A DNA stretch of 64,000 nucleotides. It comes from Perca fluviatilis (taxonomy: Eukaryota; Chordata; Actinopteri; Perciformes; Percidae). This document shows, piece by piece, positions 22,835 to 55,767 of this stretch; within the stretch, counting starts at the first letter, position 1; each line of letters begins with the position of its first letter. Position numbers and translations under genes: made by a program. A model generated the notes under the pieces. That model had not been told where the DNA came from. It saw only the letters and a list, made by a program, of their open reading frames with translations, and ran no database searches. The stretch is from assembly GCF_010015445.1 (NCBI RefSeq), contig NC_053115.1, positions 10,909,524-10,973,523 on the forward strand. Reading direction: 5' to 3'.

Positions 22835-25800
22835 CTACTGAATTTGACAGGCTGTGGAGGGAGCAGCCTGGCAGCACATGCAGGTGGGGTTGACTGCTTT
22901 GGGGGATCAGATCCAGGTCCTCGTCATCCGGGATCTCATCGAGCCGGTACCCATCCTTCAGGAGCTGGATGTTCAGGTCCTGGTTGATCTGCTGCGGGGG
23001 CAAAAGAGACGAGACACGGCATCAGCAGAGCTTCGTGACAATTTTGACAAATCCTTGAGCTAGGAACGACCTTGTTAGTTAAATTAGTTTCTAAAAGTTC
23101 TACAAAATCTCATTATAGATTCCAAAACATGGTGGGTCCAAATTAATTAATTTTTACATACAGCAGGCAGGTCATTGTTGGCAGTGGGGTTAGCACAAAC
23201 AAACACAAATTATTCTACTCTAAGAGGAAGAAATGAACAGGAATTTGGATGAGAATTATGGAGAAATAATTACAGAGGAATAGGAATCCTTGGAGGAACC
23301 AGAATACATTTTCTCCAATGGGTGCACATATACCTGGTGTGAGGGGTGTGACAATGGAAGTGGGCGATCAGGTGGTGATGTTTGTGGATTCAGCAAATGA
23401 TGCTGTGAAACAGTATAATGCGTGTATAGATACCTGGTCCCTCAGACATCTCACCTCGGCTGAGGAGTATCCTGATGAGGAGTATCTGGACATGTCGAAG
23501 TCATCATCACTGAAAGACAGGAGACAGCAGCAGTTAGACACAAGCGTCTCAAATGACGAGGGTGCAAATAATAGTGAAAAATAGGAAAATGACATCTGAA
23601 TTTTAAATTTTGAAGTTTAAAGGGGTAGTCTAGCAATTTAATATTGCTGGTTGACTCAGTCAGATTTTTAAAGAACGGTTTAAAATTGAAGTAGCAGAGG
23701 GTGAGATATCCTAACTTTTAGTCCAAGTATGGGTCAAGCAAGCCTACAAAATGCTGGATCCTGCATTTCCCATAATGCAATTCTGTAAGCTCTTTTGTTC
23801 TACCCTTCCTGTCTGGTAATTCAATTCAATTCAATTTTATTTATAGTATCAAATCATAACAGAGTTATCTCGAGACACTTTACAGATAGAGTAGGTCTAA
23901 ACCACACTCTATAAATTCCAAGTCTTTCAAACTCTCTGGTCCCAGTTTTTAATGCAGACTTTCTGTATTTTAGTCTCTATTTAGTCTCTAAATAACCCTG
24001 GTGACATCATCAGGGTTATTTATTTTCTTATACATTAAAACAATGGGCCCTATTTTAACGATCTGAAACGCAAGTATGAAACGCAAAACGCAAGTAGCTT
24101 TGTGGGCTGATCTCGGGCGCTGTTGCTAATATACTGGCGGGATAAATGAGTCTTGCGCCCGACGCAAATCTAAAATGGGTTGGTCTGAAGTAGCTAGGTG
24201 TGGTTTGGGCGTAACGTGAAAATAACCAATCAGAGCGTCATCTCACATTCCCTTTAAGAGCAGGCGCGCTTGTTCCATGGCGGATTGCTATTATGACGGT
24301 GGATTTGCCTGGCGCACGCCAGCGGGAGCTGTCCGGGATGCGGCAAAGTAATAAATGCCCGTCTTGGCCAGGCGGCGATGTTGCTGCGGCCTCTCGGGCG
24401 CGTCTCCTCAAGTCTGGAGAGGATTGCTGCAGCCATGGAGCACGGGCCTCCAAACGCACCACCTGCACCTGTTGTGCCCCTTCCTCCTCCCCCAACTCCA
24501 TCTCCGTCCACCCGCTCCACCAGGAGCGCATCGCGCATTGTCACTCCCGGACCCTCAAGTGTCCAATCCCGCCGTAGTTCAACATCACGTCTCCTTAAGT
24601 CCTCTAATATTTCCTCATTTATGTCATAAACACATCCATGATTCATGGAAATGTGTAAAACACAACAATCCACAAAGAATGCTGCGACTTTTTGAGGACT
24701 GTACTGTAAAATGCCTCCTGATCTATCCAAACACCTGAAGCGCATTTTCAGTAATATTTTCCTTTGTAATTATGTATGGTTTGCAAAAATGGGAACTGCT
24801 GCGTCCGTGTAGATGAGAGAAGTGTATGCGCGTTGTGCACACGCTACATTATGGCCAAGAATGCGCCCCTAAAATAGCATCTGAAGAACGCGCTACTGAC
24901 TTTAGACTAGCGCCACTGACTTTAGACCAGGTTTTTCCTGGTCAGTGACGGAATTGTTTTCTGAAACTGCAAAATAGCACCACGTAACGTTTGCGCCGGA
25001 ACACGCCTCCTCTTTTTGCTGAACCGCCCCCGGGAGAGCAAATACATTCCCTAATTTACCGACGTGCGTCTGTGGAGGGAAAAGTCCGCTGTGCGTGGGT
25101 TGCAAAATAGGAATGATACATGCGTCGGTTTACAAAGGCAATTGCGCTGAGAGCAAGATAGGGCCCAATGTATGCCATGTCCCTTTAAAATACTGTAGCA
25201 CATGTTCAACAACATACAGGTCAACCTTCCTTATAAACTTAAAACAAAAAGTAAGGAAATTTGTGTTTGGTGGATTATTTCTCTGTGGTAACAATGCTTT
25301 TTGGCAATAAATCTTATACCGTTGGAAAGCCTGTTTAGTTCCCTTTCAAATGGTGCCCCATTTGTAAGGAGCATGCATTTGTGGGATGAGCAGCACAGCT
25401 CAGTATGTGGGTTGCGCCCATGAAAAATTTGCCAAATCGTCTCGACAATGCCAAACAGCTTTTCTTTGCTGTTGCTTTTGTCTCTTGTTTTGAGCTTCTG
25501 GTACCCCCAGGTGCTGACAATCAGGTGCCTGATGGAATGGCCTGCCAGCAGTCCTGACCTCAACCTCATTAAACACTTGTGGGATCAGCTTGGGCGTGCT
25601 GTTCGTGCCAGAGTGACCAACACAACCACGATGGCTGACTTGCAACAAATGCTGGTTGAAGAATGGGATGCCATCCCACAGCAGTGTGTGACCAGGCTGG
25701 TGACCAGCATGAGGAGGAGGTGCCAGGCTGTTGTGGCTGTGTATGGTTCTTCCACACGCTACTGAGGCTCCTGAATACATTGTTAAATTGCCAATATGTC

Positions 25801-28800
25801 TTATTTCTTCAAAGTTCAATCATCCAATCCACCAAACACCAAACGAGTCAATGGCAGAATAAGCTGTTTGGCATTGGCAGAGAAGATTTGGCAAATTTTT
25901 CATGGGCGCAACCCACATACTCAGCGCTGCTGCTCCTCCCACAAATGCATGTTCCTTACAAATGGGGCACCATTTGAAAGGGAACTAAACAGGCTTTCCA
26001 ACGCTATAAGATTTATTGCCAAAAAGCATTGTTACCACAGAAAAATAATCTATCAAACACAAATGTCCTTACTTTTTGTTTTAAGTTTATGAAATGTGAT
26101 ATAAGGAGTAGTAATATCATGCTAATGCGGCTTTTTTCAAATGAGTAATCTGCCTTTCGTACACTGTAAACAAATAGAACAGAGCGACATTGTGCGAAGT
26201 CTCTGCACGTGAATCTAAAATGTGGACAATAAACAAACGGGTGTCCTGTGTGACTGTGACTCAGAAAGCCTGTCAGAGGGTGTGTACGATGCAGTACATG
26301 ATGTAAGCCTGGTTGGCTTCCAGAGTGCTCATTTCACACAAGAGTTTCCCTAGTGTAGCAACATATGGAGGGCACAAAGGGTGGGCCTCATTTGTGTCAA
26401 ATGCAGACCTGCTGTTACAGGGTGCAAGCGAGCGCTCCCTCTGAGCCGCTTTTCCCTGTCCAAATCCTCACCCCGCTATCCTCTAATCCGGCGCCCTGGG
26501 AGAGGCTTTGCCCCCTTTTTAGGATCCCGTCTGTTAAGAACTCTCTCAAGTTGCTCTATGGATTAATGTACCATTATGACAGAGTGAGACCTATAAAACT
26601 ACAAGTTAGCAAATATCCCATTTTTTTCTCCTTTTAGGTCGGCCTGAAAAGTTTGTTCTTCTAACCGTGTCATATTTTAGTATTATAAAACTTATACTAA
26701 ATAATGTACATACCTGTCAGTGTCCAGTGCTACCAGGGGCTTCTCATCTGGGTTCTGGTCTAAAGAGGAGTAGCCTTTGTTTGGCACCACCAACCTGAAG
26801 ATGGGCACAGAAAACGAGACGGAACACAAAGACGACACGCAGAAGACAGAAGACAAAACTTGAAAAAGCATTCAACAATCAACAAAAGTCTTTTACATTT
26901 TTTCCCCAAGCAGTGCAATGCATTGTTACTGAAACACCCACAAAAATACTTCCAAACATTTCAAATCATGTAACACAGAAACAAGATAATTGCCGGTCTT
27001 CTTATAGGCCACAAAGACACAAAAATTGGGGCTAATCTGTAGCCTTCAGACTGCAGGCGTTTCCAGATTATCTTTTCCCCTCTGAGACTTGGAGGGCAGA
27101 CCAGTCGGTAACCTTTCTAATATTTCCACTAATCCACCAGGGAGTGGGATTAGACAGACAGATGATCCAGTTGTCAGTGCTGTTGGTTATACTCGGTTTA
27201 TGCTCAGTGCACTGCCTCTTTTTATCACACCCACGAAAACATCCCCTTCTCTAAAAAGCTTTGTTGTGAATAAGTGTGCCATTTGATGTCAAGTTGGTCA
27301 CCATCACAGGAAACAAGTAGGCATTTGAAGCTGTTACCTTGTCCTGGCATTCTTCTTGGGTTGTTGGTTGACAGGACTTCCCACAGTGCCATTCTTCACT
27401 GATCCCTTCCTGGCAAGGTCCCTCTGTTTCTCTGGGCAACCACAGGATGTGAGGTCATCAGTAAATACATCAATACATGTCAACTTCATGACCATCAGCT
27501 GTAGATTTATATGATTTTGTTTGTTAATAACGATAATCAAATATGTTAAACTGGTTTTTAGTCATCTTACCTGTTATACAACTGCTATACAGTTTACAGC
27601 CTATATAGCCAGCACAGGCAGGACCTTTAATTCAATTTAAATATGTTTTAGAGGATGTAATCCTTTGACAAAACCAATTATTTTGGAGCTATTGACTGGT
27701 GAGTTTCAGGAAACAATACTATTCAGATAACTTTTTTGGAACAGAGCCCTTTGGACTAAATACAAATGAGAAATCCTGAGTGTGACAAAGGCTTTGACAG
27801 TGTTGCGGCGGAACAACAACAGAGGCAGCTTAAAAAAACGTTCCGACACCTCTGACAGCAGAAGTAAATTGCAATGCTGGGGAATACAATTTCACTGACA
27901 TACAATACTCTGTAAAATATCGTTTGGTACTGGATATAAACTGTTTATTTTGACCTGAATGGAATTTGCATACTGTGGGATCCACATGGCAAATTTCATG
28001 CACAAAAGTGTTAAAATTCTAACCCTAACCCTTTCCATTCTACGAGGGCTTTGCATTATTTGCCACTGCTTACTGTTAAACCTTGATTACAGAGTGCGAA
28101 GTCATGCCACGTATTGATTTGCAGTGTGTCAGTTGGGATACCTATTTGGACTTGCAGTGGTGAGGGCTTGTAGTTCATGGCCATAGTCTCTCCCTTGGTG
28201 TCAGGGTCGGTCTCTGAGGTGGAGGATGCTGCTGGGTCCTAGAAAAATAAAAAGGCACAGTACAGAGCACGTTAGCTTTGATAGGACTAAATAACAACAT
28301 TACAACTAACTTATTTTAGTACAATCTCATATATTTCAGAAATATATCCTAGGGTCCTGTTTCTTCAGAGACGGCATTGTTTGCTAATTCAGTAGCTGAC
28401 AGGGATTACATTTGGACCCAATCGGTTTTCTAGTTATACAATTCAAATCAACTTGTGTAATACTTCCTTTGGGCACCTAAAATTGAAAACAGTACTGGTC
28501 AACTCATCACCGAGGGCAACCCACTGATTTAACACCAGGCTAGCATAGGCCCACATAGCCCAGAAAATCCGCTCTTTTTTTAGAACCTGCTTGTGTCCAT
28601 TGCCCTGGCAAGATTTCCCAATTCTAATTCTATGTGCTACTATACTGTAGCTGCCTGGTTTGCAGCATCAATAGGCTTGGGTGTTTTGCCTATGTCGCTG
28701 GCTCGGTCTCTTTTATGTGTGAGCAGTGACGGCATGGGGAGAAGGCCGTGGGAGAAGAGAGGGGGCTACTGTTGGAGCCACGGTTTCCCCAGATTGAGAG

Positions 28801-31800
28801 AGGGGAGCTGGGCAGTGCTTGGCCTGCTCTGCTGACAGAGCTCCACATTATGTTGATCCTACAGGCCTCCCCTTGTTGCACTCTGAGGGTCTCCACAGGC
28901 CACATGGACTACGGCATTTGGCTTTCAACAACTCCGTATTCTCTCCAGAGAAATGGCTGCTATATCTAAATGATCCTCCAAGCTAAACTAAATAACTGCA
29001 GTTGAAACTAAGAACTTTACAGTTAAAGTTGAAAATTCATATAAGGTTTAGGCCACTGCTTTACTGACATACAGTATACTACTTTTATAAATATGTTTTA
29101 CTAATATAAAATAGAATGTTTAATTAAAGTGTTAGATACCTAAAAGACACATAACATGCCTAGGTGTGTTTATACTTCATAAAATGTTATTTTTTTTTAA
29201 TTGATAAAATCTAAAGTGTCTTTAACCCTCTGAGGTCTAAGGGCATCTGCACATATCTTCTTTAATTTACCTTTTTAAAAGGTATAATAAAACCAATCCC
29301 AATGTGTTTCATATCAAAATGTTCAGAACAAACTCAGCTTTCCGTATAGCGACACCCACATTTTTTTCTAGAGCAATGTGTAAAGAGATAATTTGGCGGT
29401 AAAGCTCAAATGTTGACGTTGGCTTTTTGAAATTTCTTAAATTGCTTTTCAAAACAAACCTTAATTTGTGATGTGTTGGACGGATTGTTTTCGGTGCTTG
29501 AAATGAGTTTACCAAAGTCTTATATATGATTAAAATAGTAAATAAATGTCTGAAATGAATGAAATTTTGTAATGTCGATTTTTGAGTAGGAGTTTTGTCA
29601 AACAATGTTTGGACGGGCCGATGCGTATTTCGTCCTCAGAGGGTTAAAGAAAGCAGGGGGATTACAAAATAAATAGGTCTAGACTTAGATATGCCTGAAT
29701 CCACTTCATACTATAGGAATGTAGGCCAATTCCATGAGACAAATACAAAAAAAATAACGAGTGTTTAGCAGGGGCAGTGAGAAGCTTATTCATGTAACAC
29801 ATTTAAAACAAGCTGCCAACAACAAAATCTGGTAAAAACAGCAAAGCACAACACATTTAGATACATGAAATGTCAAGTTAATGCGCAACCAAAATTTTAA
29901 ACAAACACTTACATTGTCATCAGAGCAAAAAGCTAATACTGTATCTTAAATGTTTCTCAGTAGCCAACCATAGCAACCCATGTATTATTGTGAAAGAAAA
30001 GTAACATCCTTCCATTTCCACACTTCTCTACAAGAAGAACTAGTGATGAATAACAGGCTGAGGATTGTTTTTAAAACCGCTATCCCAATATGGCCAAACA
30101 CCCCTTTCTACAGATTCAATAGTCTTATTCTCATCTGGCTATGAAGCGGTGTTCATTTAGCTAGAATAATTAATGAGAGCTGCAACAGTGACTACGGTAT
30201 GCACAATAGTCGGAGCAATCAAAGCACAGCACACAGATGAGGCTTTCCCACTGTAACAAGCACAAACATGAGCTCTTTCTGTTCTGTGACAGGCCCTTCC
30301 CTTGGATCGTTAGGCTTATCCAAAGGATTTTTTATTCATTCTTGTTATTCCACACTTTCCTTCCACCATGGACAGATACTGTGATGAGGTAGGGTCATAC
30401 TGTCAGTCAAGAAAATCCCTTTGAAAATTTTCAGCAGAACTGGCAGTGAATAATAAAAGGGATTCCGTATTAAGCTGTCTGTGTCAGAATTCACTGCCAC
30501 TTCTTGAACATGAGAAGCCTAAGATAGCAACTAGCGGGTTGCCGACAATAAACAAGCTAAAACTCCTCTTAAAATAGAACAGCTTCCACTAAATCAGTCT
30601 AAAGTTTGGCCTAAAAAAAATTGCTACCAAAAGTTCCCAGACCTCAATAAGTCCTTATGTGCACCACTTTGCTGAAAAGGCAGTCACAACAGTTAGCTCA
30701 AGAGGGCCAAATCCAAATAGGCCATTAAAAACATACATTAAGAACCAATAGTTCCCAGTAAAACCATTTGTGAGTGCTGACAGTCGTTGACGAATGATTA
30801 AGACCTGGCCTATGACATTTGGGGTGACACATTGATTTTGCTATTAAAAGTCAAACCGGTGTAGTGGCCCTGACCTTCAACATGCATTCACATACACCTG
30901 CACTTAATCACACAAAAACCAGTGTTGCCAGATCTCGCGAGACAAATAAGCAACCAGGTCTGTGAAAACAAGCCCAAAACAAGCGACTTTTTCTACGGAG
31001 CCCCCCCTAGATTCTGGGAAGAGAAAAATAAATACTGTGTGCACGGTTTTACAATCCGTGTATTTATTTTTCTCCCCCCTGAGATTCAGGACAATGACTA
31101 CAATAGGGAGTTAAACCACCTTTAACATTAGAAAACTGATGGGATATAAAATACAGACTGATGTACCAAGTACATTATATACACAGTAAACTTCTGATAA
31201 TTAAAATTTGCACACACAAATAAATATCATCCTGAATTCACAAATTCTTTATTTATTATTGCAGGGACTGCAGAAGATCCCATTTTTAAATAACTATAAC
31301 CCAGAAACAGGAGAAATTATTGATAATTTTAGGTCGCAGCAATAAAGTGGCTCCTGCTCTGATAAACAAATGAGTGAGTTAGAAAATACTTAAATAAACC
31401 ATTCCAGTCAAAACCATTTGAACAGGTGAGGATGAGGCTTGGTCTAAAACACTTTAGCCTCATATATATGAAGAATAACACCACAGTTATCTTTCTCATC
31501 GCTCACTGACGTTTTCAACAGAAAAAAAAAACGCTCTGCTCTGCCTCTGACTGGCTAGTACTCTTTGCCATCTGGGTCAGAGCCAATTAGAAGCAGGATG
31601 TGGGTGGGAAAAAACTCTGCTGTGTCCTGTGTGTATGGTGAAAGGGGAGGGACAGAGGGAACAGGCAAGACAAACTCCTACGTTTGAATTACATATCTGC
31701 TTGACAACTTACTATGGAGCTGGGAACAAGCCCAAATAAGCAACTACACTTTAGAAACAAGGCCAAAAAAAACGCGACCCGCGACTACCAATATTTGTAA

Positions 31801-33927
31801 GCGACTTTACAGAAAAACAAGCCCAAATTGGCTTATAATAAGCGGACTTGGCAACACTGACAAAAACATGTGTACACACATACACATATAAATGAGATGA
31901 CCTCTTAGTGTATCAGTTTCATCACCCTGTCCTACGACTCTTTTACTGTTGCTGATGATGAATAGCCACAAGGTTGCTGACGCAGCACAGACACCAAGCG
32001 ATTGGAAGGCTTATACATCACAGCCTCCCACTGGCCAATAGCAGTGTAGGCTGATACATCAGGTGACCATTAACACAGTCGAATGCTATCCTTATGACGA
32101 TGTTAACTGGGTTGCATCTGTCATAATTAGATTTAGTCTACAGTAATCATTCTCAAATGTCCTTGTGCTTAATGATGGGACATGGTTTGTAAAAGGGTAG
32201 TTATTGGAATACCATGTAGGTTAAAAATGATTTGCAAGTTAACATTCACAATCTGGAGTTGGAAACAGCTTTGATAGTAGACAATAACTCAGTGATTCAA
32301 ATCAAAAATCTATAAAAAGCTGTTTTATTTGTGTGAAATGTATTCTCAACAAAGAGGCAGGTGCCAAGCGTATTCATGCGGTTTAGGAATCACAATGAAG
32401 TTATTAGCATTAAGAGCATGCAGAGCCGTGTGTGCCACTGCAACTGTGATCCAGACACAATCAGTCATGGTTTACATGTAAAGTGAGGGACTGCTTCAGA
32501 GGCTGAAACTGCAAAAGATAGCAGGTATTCACTTAAGAGACCCACATTTTTGTTTGACTCTGGCATGATAATTACATGACGTGATAAGGAATAAACTATT
32601 CGATTCGAGTGTTAGGATATAAGCTGACATGAGACACACTGTAGCCACAATCCATGGATCTCTCTGATATTGGTTTTTATTCCATGGAAGTCTTACTGGA
32701 TGAAACACGAGAGCTGACTGATTAAATCTTCATAAGGAGAGGCAATTGCTGCTGCATATGAAAGAAGAAGAAGACTTTCTGTAGTGGAGAATGTCTGTTC
32801 TTCTGTTATTTCTGCTGTTGTTTAGCCTCGCGGGTAGGACGGCTGGGGCATCATGGGTATGATAATGAACAGTAGAACTCGGGGCTCTGCTTTTCCCTAA
32901 ACCCCTAAGGAAAACTCTTTTTTTTTTTAAAAAGGGACAGCTGTTTAGACTGTTTGAGTGTTGAGAATAAGGCTGGCTTATCAGAACTATCTATGGTGAT
33001 AATAAGCTGTAGGCCTATTGCTGAAATAAAAACTTAAACTTAAGATGAAATCCAGGGAATAAGAGAAGTGGTTCAAGTAAGTTATTGGTGGCCATGACTT
33101 ATCATGTCAGATCTTGTCCAGTGTGCAAGTTGGGCCTATATTATCCTGGCATTCAAACACAGAGAAATATATACCCTTATAAACAGTGCGACGGAGAATG
33201 AAGTACAGAAAACATTTGTCATGACTGGCTACTCTTGAGGTATATCGATTCTAATTTTACTGGCAAGTCTGTGATATAATCAACCAATGGGAGGGGAGAT
33301 TCTCTTACTATGGGCCTGCTCGGGCTAACCATCCCGAGGGTTGTAGTCTGCAGTATTGGTGTGGACAGAGCTCCTGTTCACGCGATCATTTGGGCTCACA
33401 ACCATCCCGAACCAAATAACACGTCACCAAATGACGAAATGTAAACCCAGTGGGCAATGTCAGCTTTTGATGTAAACGCGCATACTGACGTGGATTTAAA
33501 AAAAATAATAATAATGATTTTATTCAAATGCATAAGTTGAATTGCCAGGATACAATAAAGTGAAGGATTGTAATTTTGTAATTTTCTCATATGTATTATA
33601 TATGCCAACTCTATGGAGAGAGATAAAACGTTATAGCCGCAATCCTTTCATCAAAAAAAATTAAATAAAAAATAAAATAGAAAATCAATCTACACCCATC
33701 CCAAAGCTCCAGTTTGTGCCAAAGCTGTAGATTGCTATCGGTTAGCTCTCACACGCAGATTATGTCACACAGCTGTCACGATAAACACACAAGCGAGACT
33801 AAAATGTTGCCGTATGCGTTCAAAAGAATGATTTGCATACGATGTGTTTTTGTCTTTCCTCTCTTACCAAAGGCTGTGTCTCTCCGTTGACTGGAGGTAC
33901 TTGGAACCGGTCGATTTCTTCCATCAT
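22835..33927 (-). CDS. fam219a: FAM219A-like protein, with apparent frameshift in last exon
   Basis: Exons are 33927-33868, 28238-28142, 27431-27338, 26794-26714, 23509-23455 and 22991-22835. All junctions are GT-AG and in phase. The protein starts MMEEIDRFQ and carries EKQRDLARKGS, VVPNKGYSSLDQ, DDDFDMSRYSSSGYSSAE and QLLKDGYRLDEIPDDEDLDL. All of these match human FAM219A closely, and the exon beginning DPAASSTSETDPD matches a known longer isoform. The function of this conserved, probably disordered protein is unknown. After DLDLIP, at about 22895-22904, the frame breaks. The conserved ending VNPTCMCCQ...ACQIQ and its TAG (22835-22837) lie in the +1 frame. Reading straight on gives an unrelated tail to 22689. 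Two missing bases in homopolymer-like runs would explain it, which points to a sequencing error more than to a dead gene. The first intron is 5.6 kb and rich in transposons. Confidence 0.9.
23818..23935. repeat. Dispersed repeat with AATTC-type end
   Basis: It starts with several AATTC units (TTCAATTCAATTCAATTTTATTTATA) and continues CATAACAGAGTTATCTCGAGACACTTTACAG. This sequence type recurs widely in fish genomes and often forms the tail of non-LTR elements. It lies in the fifth intron of fam219a. Family and right boundary are uncertain. Confidence 0.5.
24045..25166. mobile_element. Harbinger-like non-autonomous DNA element
   Basis: The ends are GGGCCCTAT on the left and, reversed, GGGCCCTAT on the right, flanked on both sides by AAT. 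That fits the 3-base target duplication of PIF/Harbinger elements. The GC-rich interior has overlapping open frames on both strands (for example minus 24254-24745) with no homology I recognise, which I take as composition effects. It lies in the fifth intron of fam219a. Confidence 0.65.
25233..26090 (+). mobile_element. Foldback element carrying a Tc1/mariner transposase fragment
   Basis: Two arms of about 230 bases (25233-25462 and 25861-26090) are near-identical inverted copies. Between them, 25527-25765 on the plus strand encodes the C-terminal end of a Tc1-type transposase. Recognisable parts are SPDLNLIKHLWDQL, EEWDAIPQ and SMRRRCQAV, ending at a TGA. The usual third catalytic Glu of SPDLNPIE is Lys here, and the N-terminal DNA-binding and first catalytic parts are missing. 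The element is therefore a dead relic. It lies in the fifth intron of fam219a, just past the Harbinger-like element. Confidence 0.85.
29222..29647. mobile_element. piggyBac-like MITE with TTAA ends
   Basis: Perfect 14-base terminal inverted repeats TTAACCCTCTGAGG bound a 426-base element, with TTAA at each outer end. The interior has a minus-strand frame without recognisable homology. It lies in the first intron of fam219a. Confidence 0.8.
30920..31859. mobile_element. hAT-type MITE with 8-bp target duplication
   Basis: Both ends carry CAGTGTTGCCA in inverted orientation, and the element is flanked by a perfect 8-base direct repeat, acaaaaac (30912-30919 and 31860-31867). This is diagnostic of hAT transposition. 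No transposase is present in the 940 bases. It lies in the first intron of fam219a. Confidence 0.88.
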
Positions 33928-34843
33928 TTTGGCAAAAGCGTTACAGAAAACAATACAGCAGTCAAGATAAACGGTTACTTATGCCTAACTGTCCCGGTTG
34001 ATGATGCTTGGTTGTCGGGATCCTTCGTTTTTCAGCATGATAGCAGCTCGTTTTCCTCCATCCTGACAGAGGTGACTCGACAGCAAAACAGCAGTACCGC
34101 CCCACTTCCGGGTCTATTGAATATTCATGACAAGTCTGACCAATCACAGAGGAGATCATATTGAAATGCGTAGAGAAGTACATTCATGGTCCATTAAAAA
34201 TATTTAATAGAAAGAGTTGTAGAAGTATATACTTATATAATACTGCATTTTCTATTGGTGTGTCATTGCACATTTGTTTGTCATTTCAGGAAAATATAGC
34301 CACCCCTTTTACCTCCTACAGTGTGAACCATTTTTTACAGGATACAACCTGAGTGATTAAAGTTTAATCGATTCTTGTTTTATCCGTTTAATCATTAAAC
34401 GACTCTACAACCAGAGGCGGTTTGGAAAAAAATAGAAATATCCTAGCCTATATGTTTTTGCTTCATAAAAATAGCAGTCTAAAAGAACAAAACACTGTTT
34501 CCATATGTCAATGTTTTGTGGCTTTCAAAACTTGTAACATGTTCTCATGGGCTGACTCAAATAAAATGTCGGTGATGTTAGGTCTATGAGTAATTTTATA
34601 TATGTCAATGTGAGTAATACACAACTTGGAAAAACAGACATTACAGCTCGAGAGCCCGACGTGTGACGGCTGGTTGTCTTGGCAACCTATATACAGCAGC
34701 AGTCAGCTGCAGAAAAGCGAGACTTCTGTTGCTAACGTTAATTATTTAAAGGTTTCTTTTTTACTTTGTGTCGTTGTGCTCTATTTTGTCAAGGGTAAAT
34801 AGCCTAATTGTTGGTCAAGTCATTAAACCGCACTCTTTTCGCA
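33928..34843. promoter_or_regulatory. Divergent promoter region of fam219a and dnai1
   Basis: The start codons of fam219a (minus, 33927) and dnai1 (plus, 34844) face away from each other across 916 bases. Both 5' untranslated regions and promoters must therefore share this interval, unless distant 5' exons exist. An RFX X-box lies at 34673-34686, close to dnai1. A weak TATA-like CTATATAC follows at 34687-34694. The left half is probably fam219a leader sequence. Confidence 0.6.
34673..34686 (+). promoter_or_regulatory. X-box (RFX binding site) of dnai1
   Basis: GTTGTCTTGGCAAC matches the palindromic X-box GTTGCCATGGCAAC at 12 of 14 bases, about 158 bases before the dnai1 start codon. RFX factors (with FOXJ1) activate motile-cilium genes through such sites. 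Motif and position are seen directly; use by RFX is inferred. Confidence 0.65.
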
Positions 34844-55665
<20,822 letters not shown>

Positions 55666-55761
55666 CGCAACCACCGCATCTCCCCAACACGGCAACATGG
55701 TACAATCTTTTATTCTCTTTAATGAAAGAAAAAAAAAAGTCTTCTACTCAGTGTTTGCAAC

Positions 55762-55767
55762 AATAAA
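55762..55767 (+). promoter_or_regulatory. Poly(A) signal of dnai1
   Basis: AATAAA about 97 bases after the TAA stop at 55663-55665. It is the first such signal downstream, so it probably marks the transcript end. Confidence 0.65.

Noticed and set aside
24254..24745. Minus-strand open frame of 163 codons
   Set aside because: It lies inside the Harbinger-like element, is GC-rich with overlapping frames on both strands, and shows no transposase motif.
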